Assembly: GCF_014851815.1 (NCBI RefSeq) | Contig: NZ_JACVAJ010000001.1 | Coordinates: forward strand, 1,550,001 to 1,614,000 | Direction of reading: 5' to 3' | Origin: Pseudoxanthomonas sp. PXM01 | GTDB lineage: Bacteria; Pseudomonadota; Gammaproteobacteria; Xanthomonadales; Xanthomonadaceae | Length of the DNA stretch: 64,000 nucleotides | Part shown: in pieces, positions 1 through 8,927 of the stretch | Numbering within the stretch: position 1 is the first letter of the stretch | How the letters are laid out: each line of letters opens with the position of its first letter | Notes under the pieces: generated by a model | Seen by the model: only the letters and a program-made list of their open reading frames with translations | The model's database searches: none | What the model was told of the DNA's origin: nothing | Position numbers and translations under genes: made by a program

Positions 1-2095
1 CCTCGCTACGCTCGCTGCTGGTGGACTTCCTGCCGAACAGCGCACCGATCACCGGCAAGCGACTGAGGCCGGGAATGCCGGCGGATCCTTCCGTGGCGCT
101 GTCGCTGATGAGGCCCGCCAGCATCACCGTCTGTCCGGCTTCCACCGCGGCCTCGGTCTTCATGCGGCGCGTGTTGATGCGTACGTTGCCGTTGGCATCG
201 GGCTCGCTGCCCGGCGAGCTGACTTCCTGCACGATGTCCAGGAACACCATGCCATCGCGGGTGACGCGCGGGCGTACCTTCAGGATCACGCCGGTGTCCA
301 GGTACTGCACCTGGCTGAAGGTGTTGTCCGTGCCGAGCCCCGGATTGACGGTCACCGACGAGATCGGAATGCGGCTGCCGACGTTCAGGGTGGCCTCTGC
401 GTTGTTGCGGACGAACACGGAAGGCGTCTGCAGCAGGCGCACGTCGCTGACTTCGTCCAACGCGGTGATCACCGCGGCGGCGTCGTTCTTGACCAGCGTC
501 CAGACGGCACCGGCGCCGCTCACGCCGCCGATGCTGCCGGCGAGCGTACTCCACTTGCTGGGACCGCTCACGCCCGGCACGCCACCGGGCGCCGCGAAGT
601 TCGGCAGCCCGTTGTCGGTCATTGCCCGCTCGAGGTACCAGTTGACGCCGTAGCTCAGGTCGCCGGTCAGCGAGACCTCTGCGATCTGCGCTTCGATGTG
701 CACCTGCATCGGCATCACGTCGAGTTTCTCGACGACTTCGCGGATCGAGTTCCAGGCGCTGGGGCTGGCGCGCACAAGCAACGTGTTGGTTTCCTCGACG
801 GCCGCCACGCCTACGCGGTTGCCGTCGACTTCCAGCGTTACTGCGCCGCTGCCGCTGTCCCGCTGGTTGAGCGACAGCGAACCGCTGCCCAGGCCACCGG
901 TACCGCCGCTGCTTCCGCTGCTGCCGAAGTCCACGCTGCCGCCGTTGCCGTTGAGGCCGCCGTCGTTGATCTGCACGGGGTCGGTGCCCGGCATCAGCGA
1001 GACGTTGCCCGCGCCGCCGGTCGACCGCTCGTCGCCGGATCCGCTGCCACCGGAGGATCCGAACACTTCCGACAGCCGCTGCGCGAGTTCGCGTGCCTTG
1101 ATGTACTTCAGTTCGTAGGAGAACAGCCGACTGCCCTCGCCCGCGCCGTCGATGCGTTCGAGCCACTGCTGGATCTGGTCCAGGTAGGCGGGCTGCGGCG
1201 TGATCACCAGTACCGCATTGGCGCCTTCCAGCGGCATGAAGCGGAACATGCCGGCGCTCGGCGTCTTGCTGTCGTTGCCGAACACCTTCTCCAGGTCGGC
1301 GACCACGCGCGTCGCGCGTCCCGACTGCAGCGGGAACACGCCGACCGACATGCCGGACAGCCAGTCCACGTCGAAGATCTCGACGGTGCGCAGGTAGTTC
1401 TCCAGTTCGGTCCGCGTGCCCGCGAGGGTAATGACGTTGCGGGTGCCGTCGATGCTGACGATGGCGTTCGGACGCGCGTACGGCTCCAGCACCTTCTTCA
1501 TCTCGCTGGCGGAAATGAAGCGCAGCGGCACCACACGTACTTCATAACCGCGCGCGCTGGAGGCCGGGCCGGTACGCGGCGCCACGCTGCCTGCAAGCGC
1601 CTGGTCGGCCGGGATGATGTTGTACCGCCCGCCGCTGTAGACCAGCCGCGCGTTGTTCCAGCCGAGCACCATCTCCAGCAGGTTCAGCGCCTCGGCCGGC
1701 GATACCGGCTTCGGCGTGCCCAGCGTGACCGTGCCCTGCACGCCCGGCGCGATCACGTAGTTCTGCCCCAGCATGTCGCCGAGGATCGCCTTGACCACCG
1801 CATGCACGGATTCGCCTTCGAAGTTGAAGGTGGCCGATCCGCTGCTCGCGCCGCCCAGCGAGGGCAGCGGCGCGGCCGCCGCGCTGCGGTTGATCATCTG
1901 CCCGTTGCCGCGCCGGACCTGCGCCTGCGGACCCGTCTCCGGTGCGTCGGCCTCGGACAGCGGCGTGGTCTGCGCAGTGCCCGGCATGACACCCGTCGGC
2001 GTCGTCGCCCCACGGCGCATCTCCGCGACGGGCGCGCTGGCGCACCCGGCCAGCAGGCCCAGGCAGAGGGAAAACAGGATCACACGTAACGTCAT
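1..2095 (-). CDS. xpsD: Type II secretion secretin XpsD/GspD (3' end outside window)
   Basis: This is the outer-membrane secretin through which folded exoproteins leave the cell. The frame starts at an ATG at 2095 and stays open to base 1, so about 698 residues are visible and only the C-terminal tail is missing. The N-terminus is a lipoprotein signal with lipobox LLAGC (Cys18) followed by Ala, which fits outer-membrane sorting. The last visible residues read LPVIGALFGRKSTS, the conserved secretin-core motif close to the C-terminus of GspD proteins. It is the last gene of the minus-strand xps operon, 9 bp after xpsN, and no strong ribosome site is visible. The lipidated form matches what is known for Xanthomonas XpsD. 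Confidence 0.93.
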   Translation of the reverse strand, partial: MTLRVILFSLCLGLLAGCASAPVAEMRRGATTPTGVMPGTAQTTPLSEADAPETGPQAQVRRGNGQMINRSAAAAPLPSLGGASSGSATFNFEGESVHAVVKAILGDMLGQNYVIAPGVQGTVTLGTPKPVSPAEALNLLEMVLGWNNARLVYSGGRYNIIPADQALAGSVAPRTGPASSARGYEVRVVPLRFISASEMKKVLEPYARPNAIVSIDGTRNVITLAGTRTELENYLRTVEIFDVDWLSGMSVGVFPLQSGRATRVVADLEKVFGNDSKTPSAGMFRFMPLEGANAVLVITPQPAYLDQIQQWLERIDGAGEGSRLFSYELKYIKARELAQRLSEVFGSSGGSGSGDERSTGGAGNVSLMPGTDPVQINDGGLNGNGGSVDFGSSGSSGGTGGLGSGSLSLNQRDSGSGAVTLEVDGNRVGVAAVEETNTLLVRASPSAWNSIREVVEKLDVMPMQVHIEAQIAEVSLTGDLSYGVNWYLERAMTDNGLPNFAAPGGVPGVSGPSKWSTLAGSIGGVSGAGAVWTLVKNDAAAVITALDEVSDVRLLQTPSVFVRNNAEATLNVGSRIPISSVTVNPGLGTDNTFSQVQYLDTGVILKVRPRVTRDGMVFLDIVQEVSSPGSEPDANGNVRINTRRMKTEAAVEAGQTVMLAGLISDSATEGSAGIPGLSRLPVIGALFGRKSTSSERSE

Positions 2096-2104
2096 GCCGG
2101 CACT

Positions 2105-2938
2105 CTACTGTGTCTTGCCGGGCGTTGCCGGCGGCGTGGTGGGTTGCGCCTGCTGCTGGCGCAGCTGCGCGCGGCGCTGTTCGATGCGCTGGCGGATGGC
2201 TTCCATCTGCTCGTCGGTGGTCGACGTGGGCGCGGTAGCCGTCGCGGATGGCGACGGCGGGGTGGGCGTCATCACCGGGGCGGGTGCCTGTCCCTGCGTC
2301 GGGGACGGGGGCGCGGCAGGCATCGTCGCGGGTGCATTGTTGCCGCCGGTGGGCCGGCCACCCCCCGGCGCAGACGGCAGCGCGACACCCGCAGGCGGCA
2401 CGGCAGGAGGTTGGCTGAGGATCTGCGTCGGCGGCTGGCCGCCGGCGCCGTCGAAGACGCGCAGTTCCAGTTCCCGGCGGCCTTCAGGCCCATCGAACAC
2501 CGCCCGGCGCGGCCCCAGTTCGCTCAACTGCCAACCCGGGAACCCCGCCGGCGATTCACCGACCTTCACCCGCAGCCCTTCCCCGCCCTGCGAAGGCTGC
2601 ACGATGGCCAGTTCCAGCGCCGGCGTGATCAGCACGCTGGTCAGTACCAGATCGAACGCAGGGGCGGCAGCCTCCTCGCCCGAGAGGAAGAACGGCTTGG
2701 GACGACGATCTTCGGAAAACAGCGGGCGCGCGCCGACATCGGCGTACTGGTCCAGCGCCTGCAGGCGCTCCGGTGGACTGGGGGGCAGGCGCGGCAAGGC
2801 CTGCACCAGGGCCGGATCGGCAGGCAGCGGCGTGATGCGGCCGCCCAGGCCGAACAGGGCCAGCACGGCCACCAGCACGGCCCACCCCGCCACGACGGCG
2901 AGCAGCCCGGTGCGCAGGTTCCAGGTGTCAGCGCGCAC
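2105..2938 (-). CDS. xpsN: Type II secretion protein XpsN (GspC-like inner-membrane protein)
   Basis: XpsN is the Xanthomonas-type counterpart of GspC, which links the inner-membrane platform to the secretin. The 277-residue product has a short cytoplasmic N-terminus, one membrane helix at about residues 11-31, a periplasmic homology-region-like domain at about 60-165, then a long Pro/Ala/Gly/Thr-rich linker and a charged Gln/Arg-rich helix near the C-terminus. The start is a GTG at 2938 that overlaps the end of xpsM by 11 bp. It sits directly before xpsD, as in the xps operons of Xanthomonas. The C-terminal half is low complexity and would be poorly conserved. Confidence 0.85.
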   Translation of the reverse strand: MRADTWNLRTGLLAVVAGWAVLVAVLALFGLGGRITPLPADPALVQALPRLPPSPPERLQALDQYADVGARPLFSEDRRPKPFFLSGEEAAAPAFDLVLTSVLITPALELAIVQPSQGGEGLRVKVGESPAGFPGWQLSELGPRRAVFDGPEGRRELELRVFDGAGGQPPTQILSQPPAVPPAGVALPSAPGGGRPTGGNNAPATMPAAPPSPTQGQAPAPVMTPTPPSPSATATAPTSTTDEQMEAIRQRIEQRRAQLRQQQAQPTTPPATPGKTQ

Positions 2939-3548
2939 CGGGCGTCTCCTGGGCCACGACAGGGGAAGGCTTGAGATAGCCGTACAGGTCGAAGTTCACG
3001 TCCAGCCCGCCGGTACCGCTTTCGCTGGCCTGGAACGCGTAGCGCTGCGCGAGGATGTTGAGGTTCTCGACGAACAGTCGCGGGCTGCCGGACTCGATCT
3101 GGTGCAGCACCGAGGCCAGTTCGGGGGCACCGCAACGCAGACGGACCTGCACCACCACGCGCGGGTAGACCTCGCGGCCGGCCACCGCCAGCGGCGACTG
3201 GTTGGCGATCGCGCAACTGCGGTTGCCCGGGCTGGCCTGCTTGACCACGGCTTCCAGGCGCTGCACGAGACCGGCCGTGGCCAGCTCCACCGTCGCCTCC
3301 GGCAGGAAGCCCGGGCGCTGCGCCTGCTGCGCCAGCGCGGCGTCGAGTTCGCGCCGCACCGCCGGCGCCTGCTGCAGCTGGGTGCGGATGCGCAACTCGC
3401 GGTCGCGCAGTTCGTCCACACGGGCGCCCACTTCCTGCATCGGCACGGTCCACCACGGGTGCACCAGCAGGGCATAGCCGAGCAGCAGCGCCACCAGCAG
3501 CAGCGCCAGCGCCAGCCAGCGGTCGCGGTCAGTCACGGCCAGCGGCAT
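2928..3548 (-). CDS. xpsM: Type II secretion protein XpsM (GspM)
   Basis: This is a bitopic inner-membrane protein that pairs with XpsL to hold the secretion ATPase at the membrane. The 206-residue product has a short N-terminus, one hydrophobic helix at about residues 11-29, a predicted coiled-coil stretch (about 38-75) and a periplasmic ferredoxin-like domain that ends before the C-terminal tail. It starts at ATG 3548, overlaps xpsL by 20 bp at its 5' end and xpsN by 11 bp at its 3' end, so translation is probably coupled. The assignment rests on gene order plus the GspM-like architecture; sequence conservation in this family is low. Confidence 0.85.
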   Translation of the reverse strand: MPLAVTDRDRWLALALLLVALLLGYALLVHPWWTVPMQEVGARVDELRDRELRIRTQLQQAPAVRRELDAALAQQAQRPGFLPEATVELATAGLVQRLEAVVKQASPGNRSCAIANQSPLAVAGREVYPRVVVQVRLRCGAPELASVLHQIESGSPRLFVENLNILAQRYAFQASESGTGGLDVNFDLYGYLKPSPVVAQETPGAR

Positions 3549-4668
3549 TCGCGCCTCCTGCCGTGGCGGCCGACGGATCCTGCTTGCCCAGCAGTTCGGC
3601 CGTCAGGGTGAAGCGGTCCATCCGCGTGCGCGGATCCGGTTGCAGCGCACCGCTCAGCGCAGGATTGCGCCACAACGGCGAGCCTTGCAGGCGAGCCACC
3701 AGGCCCGAGGCTTCCGGACTGAAGCCGATCAACGTCAGCCGGTCACCCTCGATGGCGAACTTTTCCAGATAGGTGTTGTCGGGCAGGCGCCGGGTGACGT
3801 CATCCATCACTTCCAAGGCGGTCGGACGCCGTGCGCTGGTCTGGTTCAACACCGTCGTGCCGGCGACCAGATCGACGAGCTGCTGCCGCTGCGCCGCTAC
3901 CTGGCGTGCCGCGTCGGCGCGGCCGTCGACCTGTGCGGCGAAGGCATCGGCCGCGGCCCGCCGGTTGTCCAGCATCGCCCAGGCGGCGAACACGATCGCG
4001 ACCACGGCCACCGCCGCCAGCACCCGATGCAGCCCACGCTGCGGGGCTTGCGCCGTCACGCGTGCGGATTCCGGCAGCAGGTTCACGCCCAGCGGCACGC
4101 CATCGGCGTCCTCCACGTCCGCGCCCGCCATCCCGTCCGCAAGGGCGCCGAGTTGCGCCAAGCCACCGGCGAATGCCGCCATCGGTACGGCGGCCAGTTC
4201 GACATCGAGCTGTCCGTCCGTGCGCACGCCGATGACGCGCGCATCGAAACACGCCTCGTTGGCGGTGAACGGCGTCTGCCGGTCGAGTTCGAATTTCAGC
4301 ACGTCCTGCAAACGCTCAGCCGCCGCGGCCGGCATCAGCAGGCGGCGACGCAGCGCCATGCCCGAGGGAACCAGCCACCAGCGCGGGAGGTCGGTCAGTC
4401 GCGTGCCCAGCACCGCACGCAACTCGTCCGGGGTCACCGTGGCGGGCAAGCGCGCCAGCATGTGCCGCTGCGACCCTTCCAGCCACGTCATCTCGATCTG
4501 GTCGTCCTGGCGCTGGAACAGCAGGCGGTCGCCGGTCAGCCCCAGCAGCACGCGCCAGCGCGCCGGCAACCAGGTCGCCAGCGCCTGCCCCCACCACGCG
4601 AGGAAACTGCGGGGGCCCGGCCCGAGCCGTGCCCGGAGCCGCTGCAAGGTGTCGCGTACGCCGCTCAT
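3529..4668 (-). CDS. xpsL: Type II secretion protein XpsL (GspL)
   Basis: XpsL bridges the cytoplasmic ATPase XpsE and the membrane platform. The 379-residue protein has a large N-terminal cytoplasmic actin-like domain (with residues around 110-140 containing a LKFELDRQTPF-type motif shared with PilM/PilN-like assembly proteins), a single membrane helix at about residues 218-238, and a periplasmic C-terminal domain. Its ATG at 4668 overlaps the stop of xpsK by 4 bp (ATGA), and its 3' end overlaps xpsM by 20 bp. The tail after residue 360 is Ala/Gly rich. Confidence 0.88.
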   Translation of the reverse strand: MSGVRDTLQRLRARLGPGPRSFLAWWGQALATWLPARWRVLLGLTGDRLLFQRQDDQIEMTWLEGSQRHMLARLPATVTPDELRAVLGTRLTDLPRWWLVPSGMALRRRLLMPAAAAERLQDVLKFELDRQTPFTANEACFDARVIGVRTDGQLDVELAAVPMAAFAGGLAQLGALADGMAGADVEDADGVPLGVNLLPESARVTAQAPQRGLHRVLAAVAVVAIVFAAWAMLDNRRAAADAFAAQVDGRADAARQVAAQRQQLVDLVAGTTVLNQTSARRPTALEVMDDVTRRLPDNTYLEKFAIEGDRLTLIGFSPEASGLVARLQGSPLWRNPALSGALQPDPRTRMDRFTLTAELLGKQDPSAATAGGANAAGRD

Positions 4669-5516
4669 TGTGGTGACGCTCCCTCCTCCCAGCGCAACAA
4701 GGTGTAGGCCGAACCCGGTACCGGGCTGGCACCCGCGCGCACCACCGTCCGCAACGACGCTTCGCGGCCATCGACCAGCCGCGCGCGGCTCTCGATACTA
4801 TACGTGCCGCTGCCGGTGCCGACGAGTTGGGGATTCACCGTGGCACCCGCCGCATTGCGTTGCGCCAGCCACGCCACCGAGTCCACGCCCATCGCCTCCA
4901 GCACCGGACCCTGCGCGTACATCGCATCGGGCTGCGCGCGCCCCGAGTAGAGGGTCAGGAACGGGGCCAGCCGTGCATAGAGCGCCGGCGTCATGCCGAG
5001 GACCTGCTCGACTTCCGCGATGGTTTCGAACGGCGCGTCCTTGGCGCCGTAGTCGCGTCCGGCCGCGGCGTAGTCGCCGTCCTCCGCACCGCCCACCGGC
5101 TGGGTCAGGTTGTCGCCGTCGCGCCAGTCGACGATGGCCGCCGCGAGCGCATCGCCCACCTCGGGCGGCTCGCCGAGCGCCTGCATCAGGCGTGACAGCA
5201 AGGGCACGTCGGCCTGGTTCAGGTCGACCTTGCCGGTCTCGTCCACGATGCTTACCTGTACCTGCTGGCCATCGAAGGTCCAGGTGTACGCCCGTCCATT
5301 GGGTTGCCAGTGCGTTTCAGGATTGCGGTCGGACACGCGCACCAATGCGTACTCGATGCCGGCGCGCGCGATCTCCTGCGCCTGGGCACCGCGGCTGCCC
5401 ACGCGCGCCTGCAAGGCCTCCATGCGAGCGGTCAGGGCGTAGGCGCCGACCAGCGCGGTGAGCAGCGCCACCAGCCACAGCACGAGCAGCAGCGCCGCAC
5501 CGCGCGCGCGCTTCAT
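4665..5516 (-). CDS. xpsK: Type II secretion minor pseudopilin XpsK (GspK)
   Basis: XpsK is the large minor pseudopilin thought to cap the tip of the pseudopilus. The 283-residue product begins MKRARGAALLLVLWLVALL, a short basic leader with Gly before the hydrophobic helix. The usual Glu at mature position 5 is absent, which is normal for GspK. The large size compared with the other pseudopilins and the LNQADVPLLSRL-type helical segment also fit GspK. It overlaps xpsJ and xpsL by 4 bp each (ATGA junctions), which points to translational coupling. Confidence 0.9.
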   Translation of the reverse strand: MKRARGAALLLVLWLVALLTALVGAYALTARMEALQARVGSRGAQAQEIARAGIEYALVRVSDRNPETHWQPNGRAYTWTFDGQQVQVSIVDETGKVDLNQADVPLLSRLMQALGEPPEVGDALAAAIVDWRDGDNLTQPVGGAEDGDYAAAGRDYGAKDAPFETIAEVEQVLGMTPALYARLAPFLTLYSGRAQPDAMYAQGPVLEAMGVDSVAWLAQRNAAGATVNPQLVGTGSGTYSIESRARLVDGREASLRTVVRAGASPVPGSAYTLLRWEEGASPQ

Positions 5517-6181
5517 GGCAGCACCGACGGGTTGCCGCCCGGCAGCAGGCCGCCGCCCGCGCCACCCTCGCTGCGCGCGAGCGTCACCACCAGGTCAGGC
5601 CAGCGACCGCCGCGTACAGCCTCCATCTCCACCTTCACCTGCAGGGGCAGCATGTCGGACGTTTCCCAGCGGTCCTGCCAGGGACCGAGCCGGTTGTCCG
5701 CATCGAGGCCGCGATAGCGGAAACGCACCGCCTTCAGGCCATCGGCGAGCCGTTCGGCGCGCAACCCGCGCGCGGCAAGGTCGATCTCCTCCAACGACGC
5801 ATCCGGGCGCGCGACGGAGAACGCCACCTGCAGGCGCCCCGCGTCGTCGACCACCAGCTCGTGCAGGTAGGGGCCACCGAAGCCGAGGTAATCCGGCAGG
5901 TCGGCCACGAAGCGCATGCGCTGCGGCGTGCCGATGAAGCGTGCCTGCCGCAGGGTGCCCCGGTCGGTGGCGAAGACGATCGGCTGCGCCGACGCCAGCC
6001 GCGCGCGCAGGTAACCATGCACCGCGCGCATGCGCTCGCTCGCCTGTGCCATGTCCTCGCCGCGCGTGACCACGGCAGTGGACGAGCGCAGCGTCGCGAA
6101 CGCCAGCGCCAGGCCCGCGGCCATCAGCACCAGCGCGACCAGTACTTCGATCAGCGTGAAGCCCTGCGTCCGCGCGCGCAT
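5513..6181 (-). CDS. xpsJ: Type II secretion minor pseudopilin XpsJ (GspJ)
   Basis: This is a minor pseudopilin of the pseudopilus tip complex. The 222-residue product starts MRARTQGFTLIEVLVALVL, a class III prepilin leader cut between Gly7 and Phe8 by the prepilin peptidase, with Glu at mature position 5. A longer upstream frame exists, but this ATG at 6181 puts the leader at the N-terminus and overlaps the xpsI stop by one base (TGATG), so it was chosen. Length and position between I and K match GspJ. Confidence 0.9.
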   Translation of the reverse strand: MRARTQGFTLIEVLVALVLMAAGLALAFATLRSSTAVVTRGEDMAQASERMRAVHGYLRARLASAQPIVFATDRGTLRQARFIGTPQRMRFVADLPDYLGFGGPYLHELVVDDAGRLQVAFSVARPDASLEEIDLAARGLRAERLADGLKAVRFRYRGLDADNRLGPWQDRWETSDMLPLQVKVEMEAVRGGRWPDLVVTLARSEGGAGGGLLPGGNPSVLP

Positions 6182-6609
6182 CACGGCGACACCGCCTGGT
6201 TGATGTCGCGCGGTGCCAGCCGCAGCGTGCGCCACTCCATCGCCTGTCCACGCTCGCTGCCCCAACCCACCGTCAGCCGCACGTCGAGCAGTTGCGGGGC
6301 ACTGGGATCGAGTTGCGCGCGTGCCGCCAGCGGATCGGCGAACGGCGCGACGTCGAGCTGCCAGCGGTAACGGTCGCCTTCGAAACTGCCCTGCTGCCGT
6401 CCGGGCTGCAGCGCCTCTCCCGCGCCCAGTTGCGCCAGCAGCGACTGCGCATGCAGGGTCGCGCGACTGCTGTCCGCCGATTCGCGCACCTGCCGGCTGG
6501 CGCCGGACAGCGATCCGAGCAGCAGGCTCAGCGCGAGCGCCAACAGGGCGAACGCCACGATCACCTCGAGCAGGGTAAAGCCTTGCTGGCGACGGCGGGA
6601 CACGATCAT
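6181..6609 (-). CDS. xpsI: Type II secretion minor pseudopilin XpsI (GspI)
   Basis: This is a minor pseudopilin that starts tip assembly together with XpsJ and XpsK. The 142-residue product begins MIVSRRRQQGFTLLEVIVAF, with cleavage after Gly10 and Glu at mature position 5. The ATG at 6609 overlaps the xpsH stop by 4 bp, which favours it over an in-frame upstream start at 6675. Length and gene order match GspI. Confidence 0.9.
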   Translation of the reverse strand: MIVSRRRQQGFTLLEVIVAFALLALALSLLLGSLSGASRQVRESADSSRATLHAQSLLAQLGAGEALQPGRQQGSFEGDRYRWQLDVAPFADPLAARAQLDPSAPQLLDVRLTVGWGSERGQAMEWRTLRLAPRDINQAVSP

Positions 6610-7112
6610 GGCGCCGGCACTTCGTCGCGCAACAACCGGGTCTCTCCGGTCAACCAGGCCACGTCGACGCTCCATGCCGCCGTGCCGGCCGACAGGGTGA
6701 TGCGGCCTCCGGTGGAGCCGCCATCGGGAAAGAACAGCACGCCCCCTTCCCCGGCCCGGGCCTGCGCCTCGCGCGCGCCGGTGAAACGCACGGACAGGCT
6801 GTCGTCGATGTCGCCGCGACGGTCACCCGCCGCTTCCCAGGCATGCGCGCGCGGGTCGATGCGGAAGCGCTGCGGTTGCCCGGTCGCGATGGCGCGCGCC
6901 CGTGTGTATCGGAGTTGCGCGGCGATTTCCTTGGATTCGGAGCGCAGCCGCATGCCGTCCATGCCGCCCGTGAAGACCATGGCCGCGAGGATGCCCGCCG
7001 CCGCGATCAGCACGAGTACCAGCAACGTCTCGAGCAACGTGAAGCCATCCGCGCGGGCGCGCGGACAGCGTCCGATGACGGCTGGCTGCGCGGGACCGGC
7101 AAGGAATGCCAC
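6606..7112 (-). CDS. xpsH: Type II secretion minor pseudopilin XpsH (GspH)
   Basis: This is a GspH/FimT-type minor pseudopilin. The 168-residue product carries the prepilin motif DGFTLLETLLVLVLIA with cleavage between Gly23 and Phe24. The leader is unusually long if the GTG at 7112 is the true start; no clear Shine-Dalgarno precedes it and no better ATG lies nearer the motif, so the start is uncertain. It follows xpsG by 17 bp and overlaps xpsI by 4 bp. Confidence 0.87.
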   Translation of the reverse strand: MAFLAGPAQPAVIGRCPRARADGFTLLETLLVLVLIAAAGILAAMVFTGGMDGMRLRSESKEIAAQLRYTRARAIATGQPQRFRIDPRAHAWEAAGDRRGDIDDSLSVRFTGAREAQARAGEGGVLFFPDGGSTGGRITLSAGTAAWSVDVAWLTGETRLLRDEVPAP

Positions 7113-7129
7113 GACGGCGGACGCCGTGC

Positions 7130-7564
7130 TTACTCGTTCTTGATGTCCGCGTTGACGCTGTCGCCGCCGGCCTTGCCGTCGGCGCCCAGGCTGATCAGGT
7201 CGAAGCGCTGCGTCTCGCCCGGGATGCGGTACTCGATCGGTGTCTTCCAGGGATCCTGCAACTCGCTCTCCTTGGCGTACGGCCCCAGCCAGCCTGCGGC
7301 GTTGCCCGGGTTGACCACCAGGTCGGACAGCTGCGCCGGATAGCGGCCGGTGTCGAGCTGGTAGTTCTCGATCTTGCCCGCCAGCGTCTGCACCTGCGAT
7401 TGCGCCAGCTTCACCTTGCCGCTATCCGCACCGCCCATCACCCGGCTGCCGACCAGGACCAGGATGCCGCCGATCAGCACCAGCACGATGATGATCTCGA
7501 GCAGGCTGAAACCCTGTTGCGAGCGCGGGGCGCGGAAGGCTTTCGTCGGACGCATGCGGGACAT
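7130..7564 (-). CDS. xpsG: Type II secretion major pseudopilin XpsG (GspG)
   Basis: XpsG is the major subunit of the periplasmic pseudopilus that pushes substrates through the secretin. The 144-residue protein has the leader MSRMRPTKAFRAPRSQQG, cleavage before FSLLEIIIVLVLIGG, and the conserved GspG C-terminal part with DPWKTPIEYRIPG and the DLISLGADGKAGG segment, a region that binds calcium in the family. The ATG at 7564 was chosen because the same frame runs far upstream antisense to xpsF without sense. It lies 23 bp after xpsF. Confidence 0.93.
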   Translation of the reverse strand: MSRMRPTKAFRAPRSQQGFSLLEIIIVLVLIGGILVLVGSRVMGGADSGKVKLAQSQVQTLAGKIENYQLDTGRYPAQLSDLVVNPGNAAGWLGPYAKESELQDPWKTPIEYRIPGETQRFDLISLGADGKAGGDSVNADIKNE

Positions 7565-7587
7565 GGCGGTGGACTCTCCGGTGGTTC

Positions 7588-8802
7588 TCAGTTGATGGCG
7601 CCGGTCAGATCGTACAGCGGGACCAGCACGGCGATGATGACGACGCCGACCACCGCGGCCAGGACCAGCGTGATGGCGGGAACGAGGGCGGCCAGCATAC
7701 GGTCCAGCACCTGAGCGGTTTCCTGCTCGAAGGTTTCGGCGGTCTTCAGCAGCATGCCGTCCAGCGCGCCCGACTCCTCGCCCACCTGGATCATCTGCAG
7801 GGCCAGCCGCGGGAACCGCTTGCCCTTGCCGAGCGAAGCGGACAGGCCATGGCCATTCTTCACGTCCTCGGCGGCGGCATCCACGTCGGCCGCCAGTGCC
7901 CGGTTGCCCAGCACGTTGCGGGCGATGCCCAGGGCAGTCAGCAGCGGCACGCCGTTCTTCAGCAGCGTGCCCAGCGTGCGCGCCAGCCGCGCCGTTTCCA
8001 GCCGCGCCAGCAAGGGACCCGCCAGCGGTCGTCCCAGCAGCCAGGTATCCAGCCGGGCGCGGAACACGGGATCGCGGCGGCGGCGATCGAACCACAGCAG
8101 ACCCAGTGCGGGCACCGCGATCAGCACGAACCAGTAGTCGCGCACGAACGCACCCACCCACAGCACGCCGCGCGTGAACCAGGGCAGCGCCACGTCCAGG
8201 CTCTCGTACATCACCGCGAATTGCGGCACCACGTAGCCCAGCAGGAACAGCAGCGCGAAACCGACGACGACCAGCAGGATGGCCGGATACACCAGCGCGT
8301 TGACCACGCGGCCCTTCAGCGCGCGGCTGCGCTCCAGGTAATCGCCGAGCCGCTGCAGCGTGTCGTGCAGGCTGCCGCCGGCTTCGCCGGCGCGCACCAT
8401 GTTGATGTAGAGCCGTGAGAACAGGCCGTGCTGGCGATCCAGCGCGGTCGACAGTGGCGCACCACCGCGCACGGCATCGCGGATGTCGGTGATGACGCGC
8501 CGCGCCTTCTCGTCTTCCGGCAGGTCGAGCAGGATGCCCAGCGCACGATCCAGCGGCTGGCCGGCGCCCAGCAGCGTGGCCAGTTGCTGGGTGAACTGCA
8601 CCAGCCGGTCGCCGGCGAACGCATTCGGCCGCCACAACTGCGTCCAGCTGCCGCCGCCCCCCGCCGACGCGAGTGCCGCTTCGACCGGCAGATGTCCCTG
8701 CTCCTGCAGGCGCGCCACGACCTCGGCATCGCTGGCGGCCTCCATCTGGCCGTCCAGCATTTCACCGTGCGCGTTGAGGGCCTTGTAGCGGTAGAGCGGC
8801 AT
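7588..8802 (-). CDS. xpsF: Type II secretion inner-membrane platform protein XpsF (GspF)
   Basis: XpsF is the polytopic platform protein that contacts the ATPase. The 404-residue product, the usual size for GspF, starts MPLYRYKALNAHGEMLDGQ. It shows two related cytoplasmic GspF domains (about 65-190 and 270-390, each with a RAGEAGGSL or QVGEESGALDG motif) and three hydrophobic helices at about 168-190, 220-240 and 375-398. The ATG at 8802 was chosen over an upstream start because it aligns with the family N-terminus. In most xps operons xpsE precedes it directly; here xpsE is nearly 10 kb away. Confidence 0.93.
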   Translation of the reverse strand: MPLYRYKALNAHGEMLDGQMEAASDAEVVARLQEQGHLPVEAALASAGGGGSWTQLWRPNAFAGDRLVQFTQQLATLLGAGQPLDRALGILLDLPEDEKARRVITDIRDAVRGGAPLSTALDRQHGLFSRLYINMVRAGEAGGSLHDTLQRLGDYLERSRALKGRVVNALVYPAILLVVVGFALLFLLGYVVPQFAVMYESLDVALPWFTRGVLWVGAFVRDYWFVLIAVPALGLLWFDRRRRDPVFRARLDTWLLGRPLAGPLLARLETARLARTLGTLLKNGVPLLTALGIARNVLGNRALAADVDAAAEDVKNGHGLSASLGKGKRFPRLALQMIQVGEESGALDGMLLKTAETFEQETAQVLDRMLAALVPAITLVLAAVVGVVIIAVLVPLYDLTGAIN

Positions 8803-8885
8803 GCGGTCGGGGGACGGGGGAATGCGCCAACTTACCGTATTCCCCCGTGCATCGTCATGCGCGGGCATCACGCTCCGGAACGGAA

Positions 8886-8907
8886 CGGCCCCGGCATGCC
8901 GGGGCCG
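8886..8907 (-). terminator. Perfect 22-nt GC palindrome after the protease gene
   Basis: CGGCCCCGGCA and its exact complement form a very stable hairpin 20 bp downstream of the stop of the S8 protease gene. There is no T-run on the minus strand after the stem, so it is an imperfect intrinsic terminator or an mRNA-stabilising hairpin. It would separate protease transcription from the xpsF operon. Confidence 0.45.
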
Positions 8908-8927
8908 CGGGTCTTCCGAACCGAGAC

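Noticed and set aside
698..5461. Long plus-strand frames over the xps genes (for example 1773-3611 and 3773-5461)
   Set aside because: They are low-complexity shadows in high-GC DNA; the minus-strand frames are the recognisable secretion genes with overlapping starts and stops.
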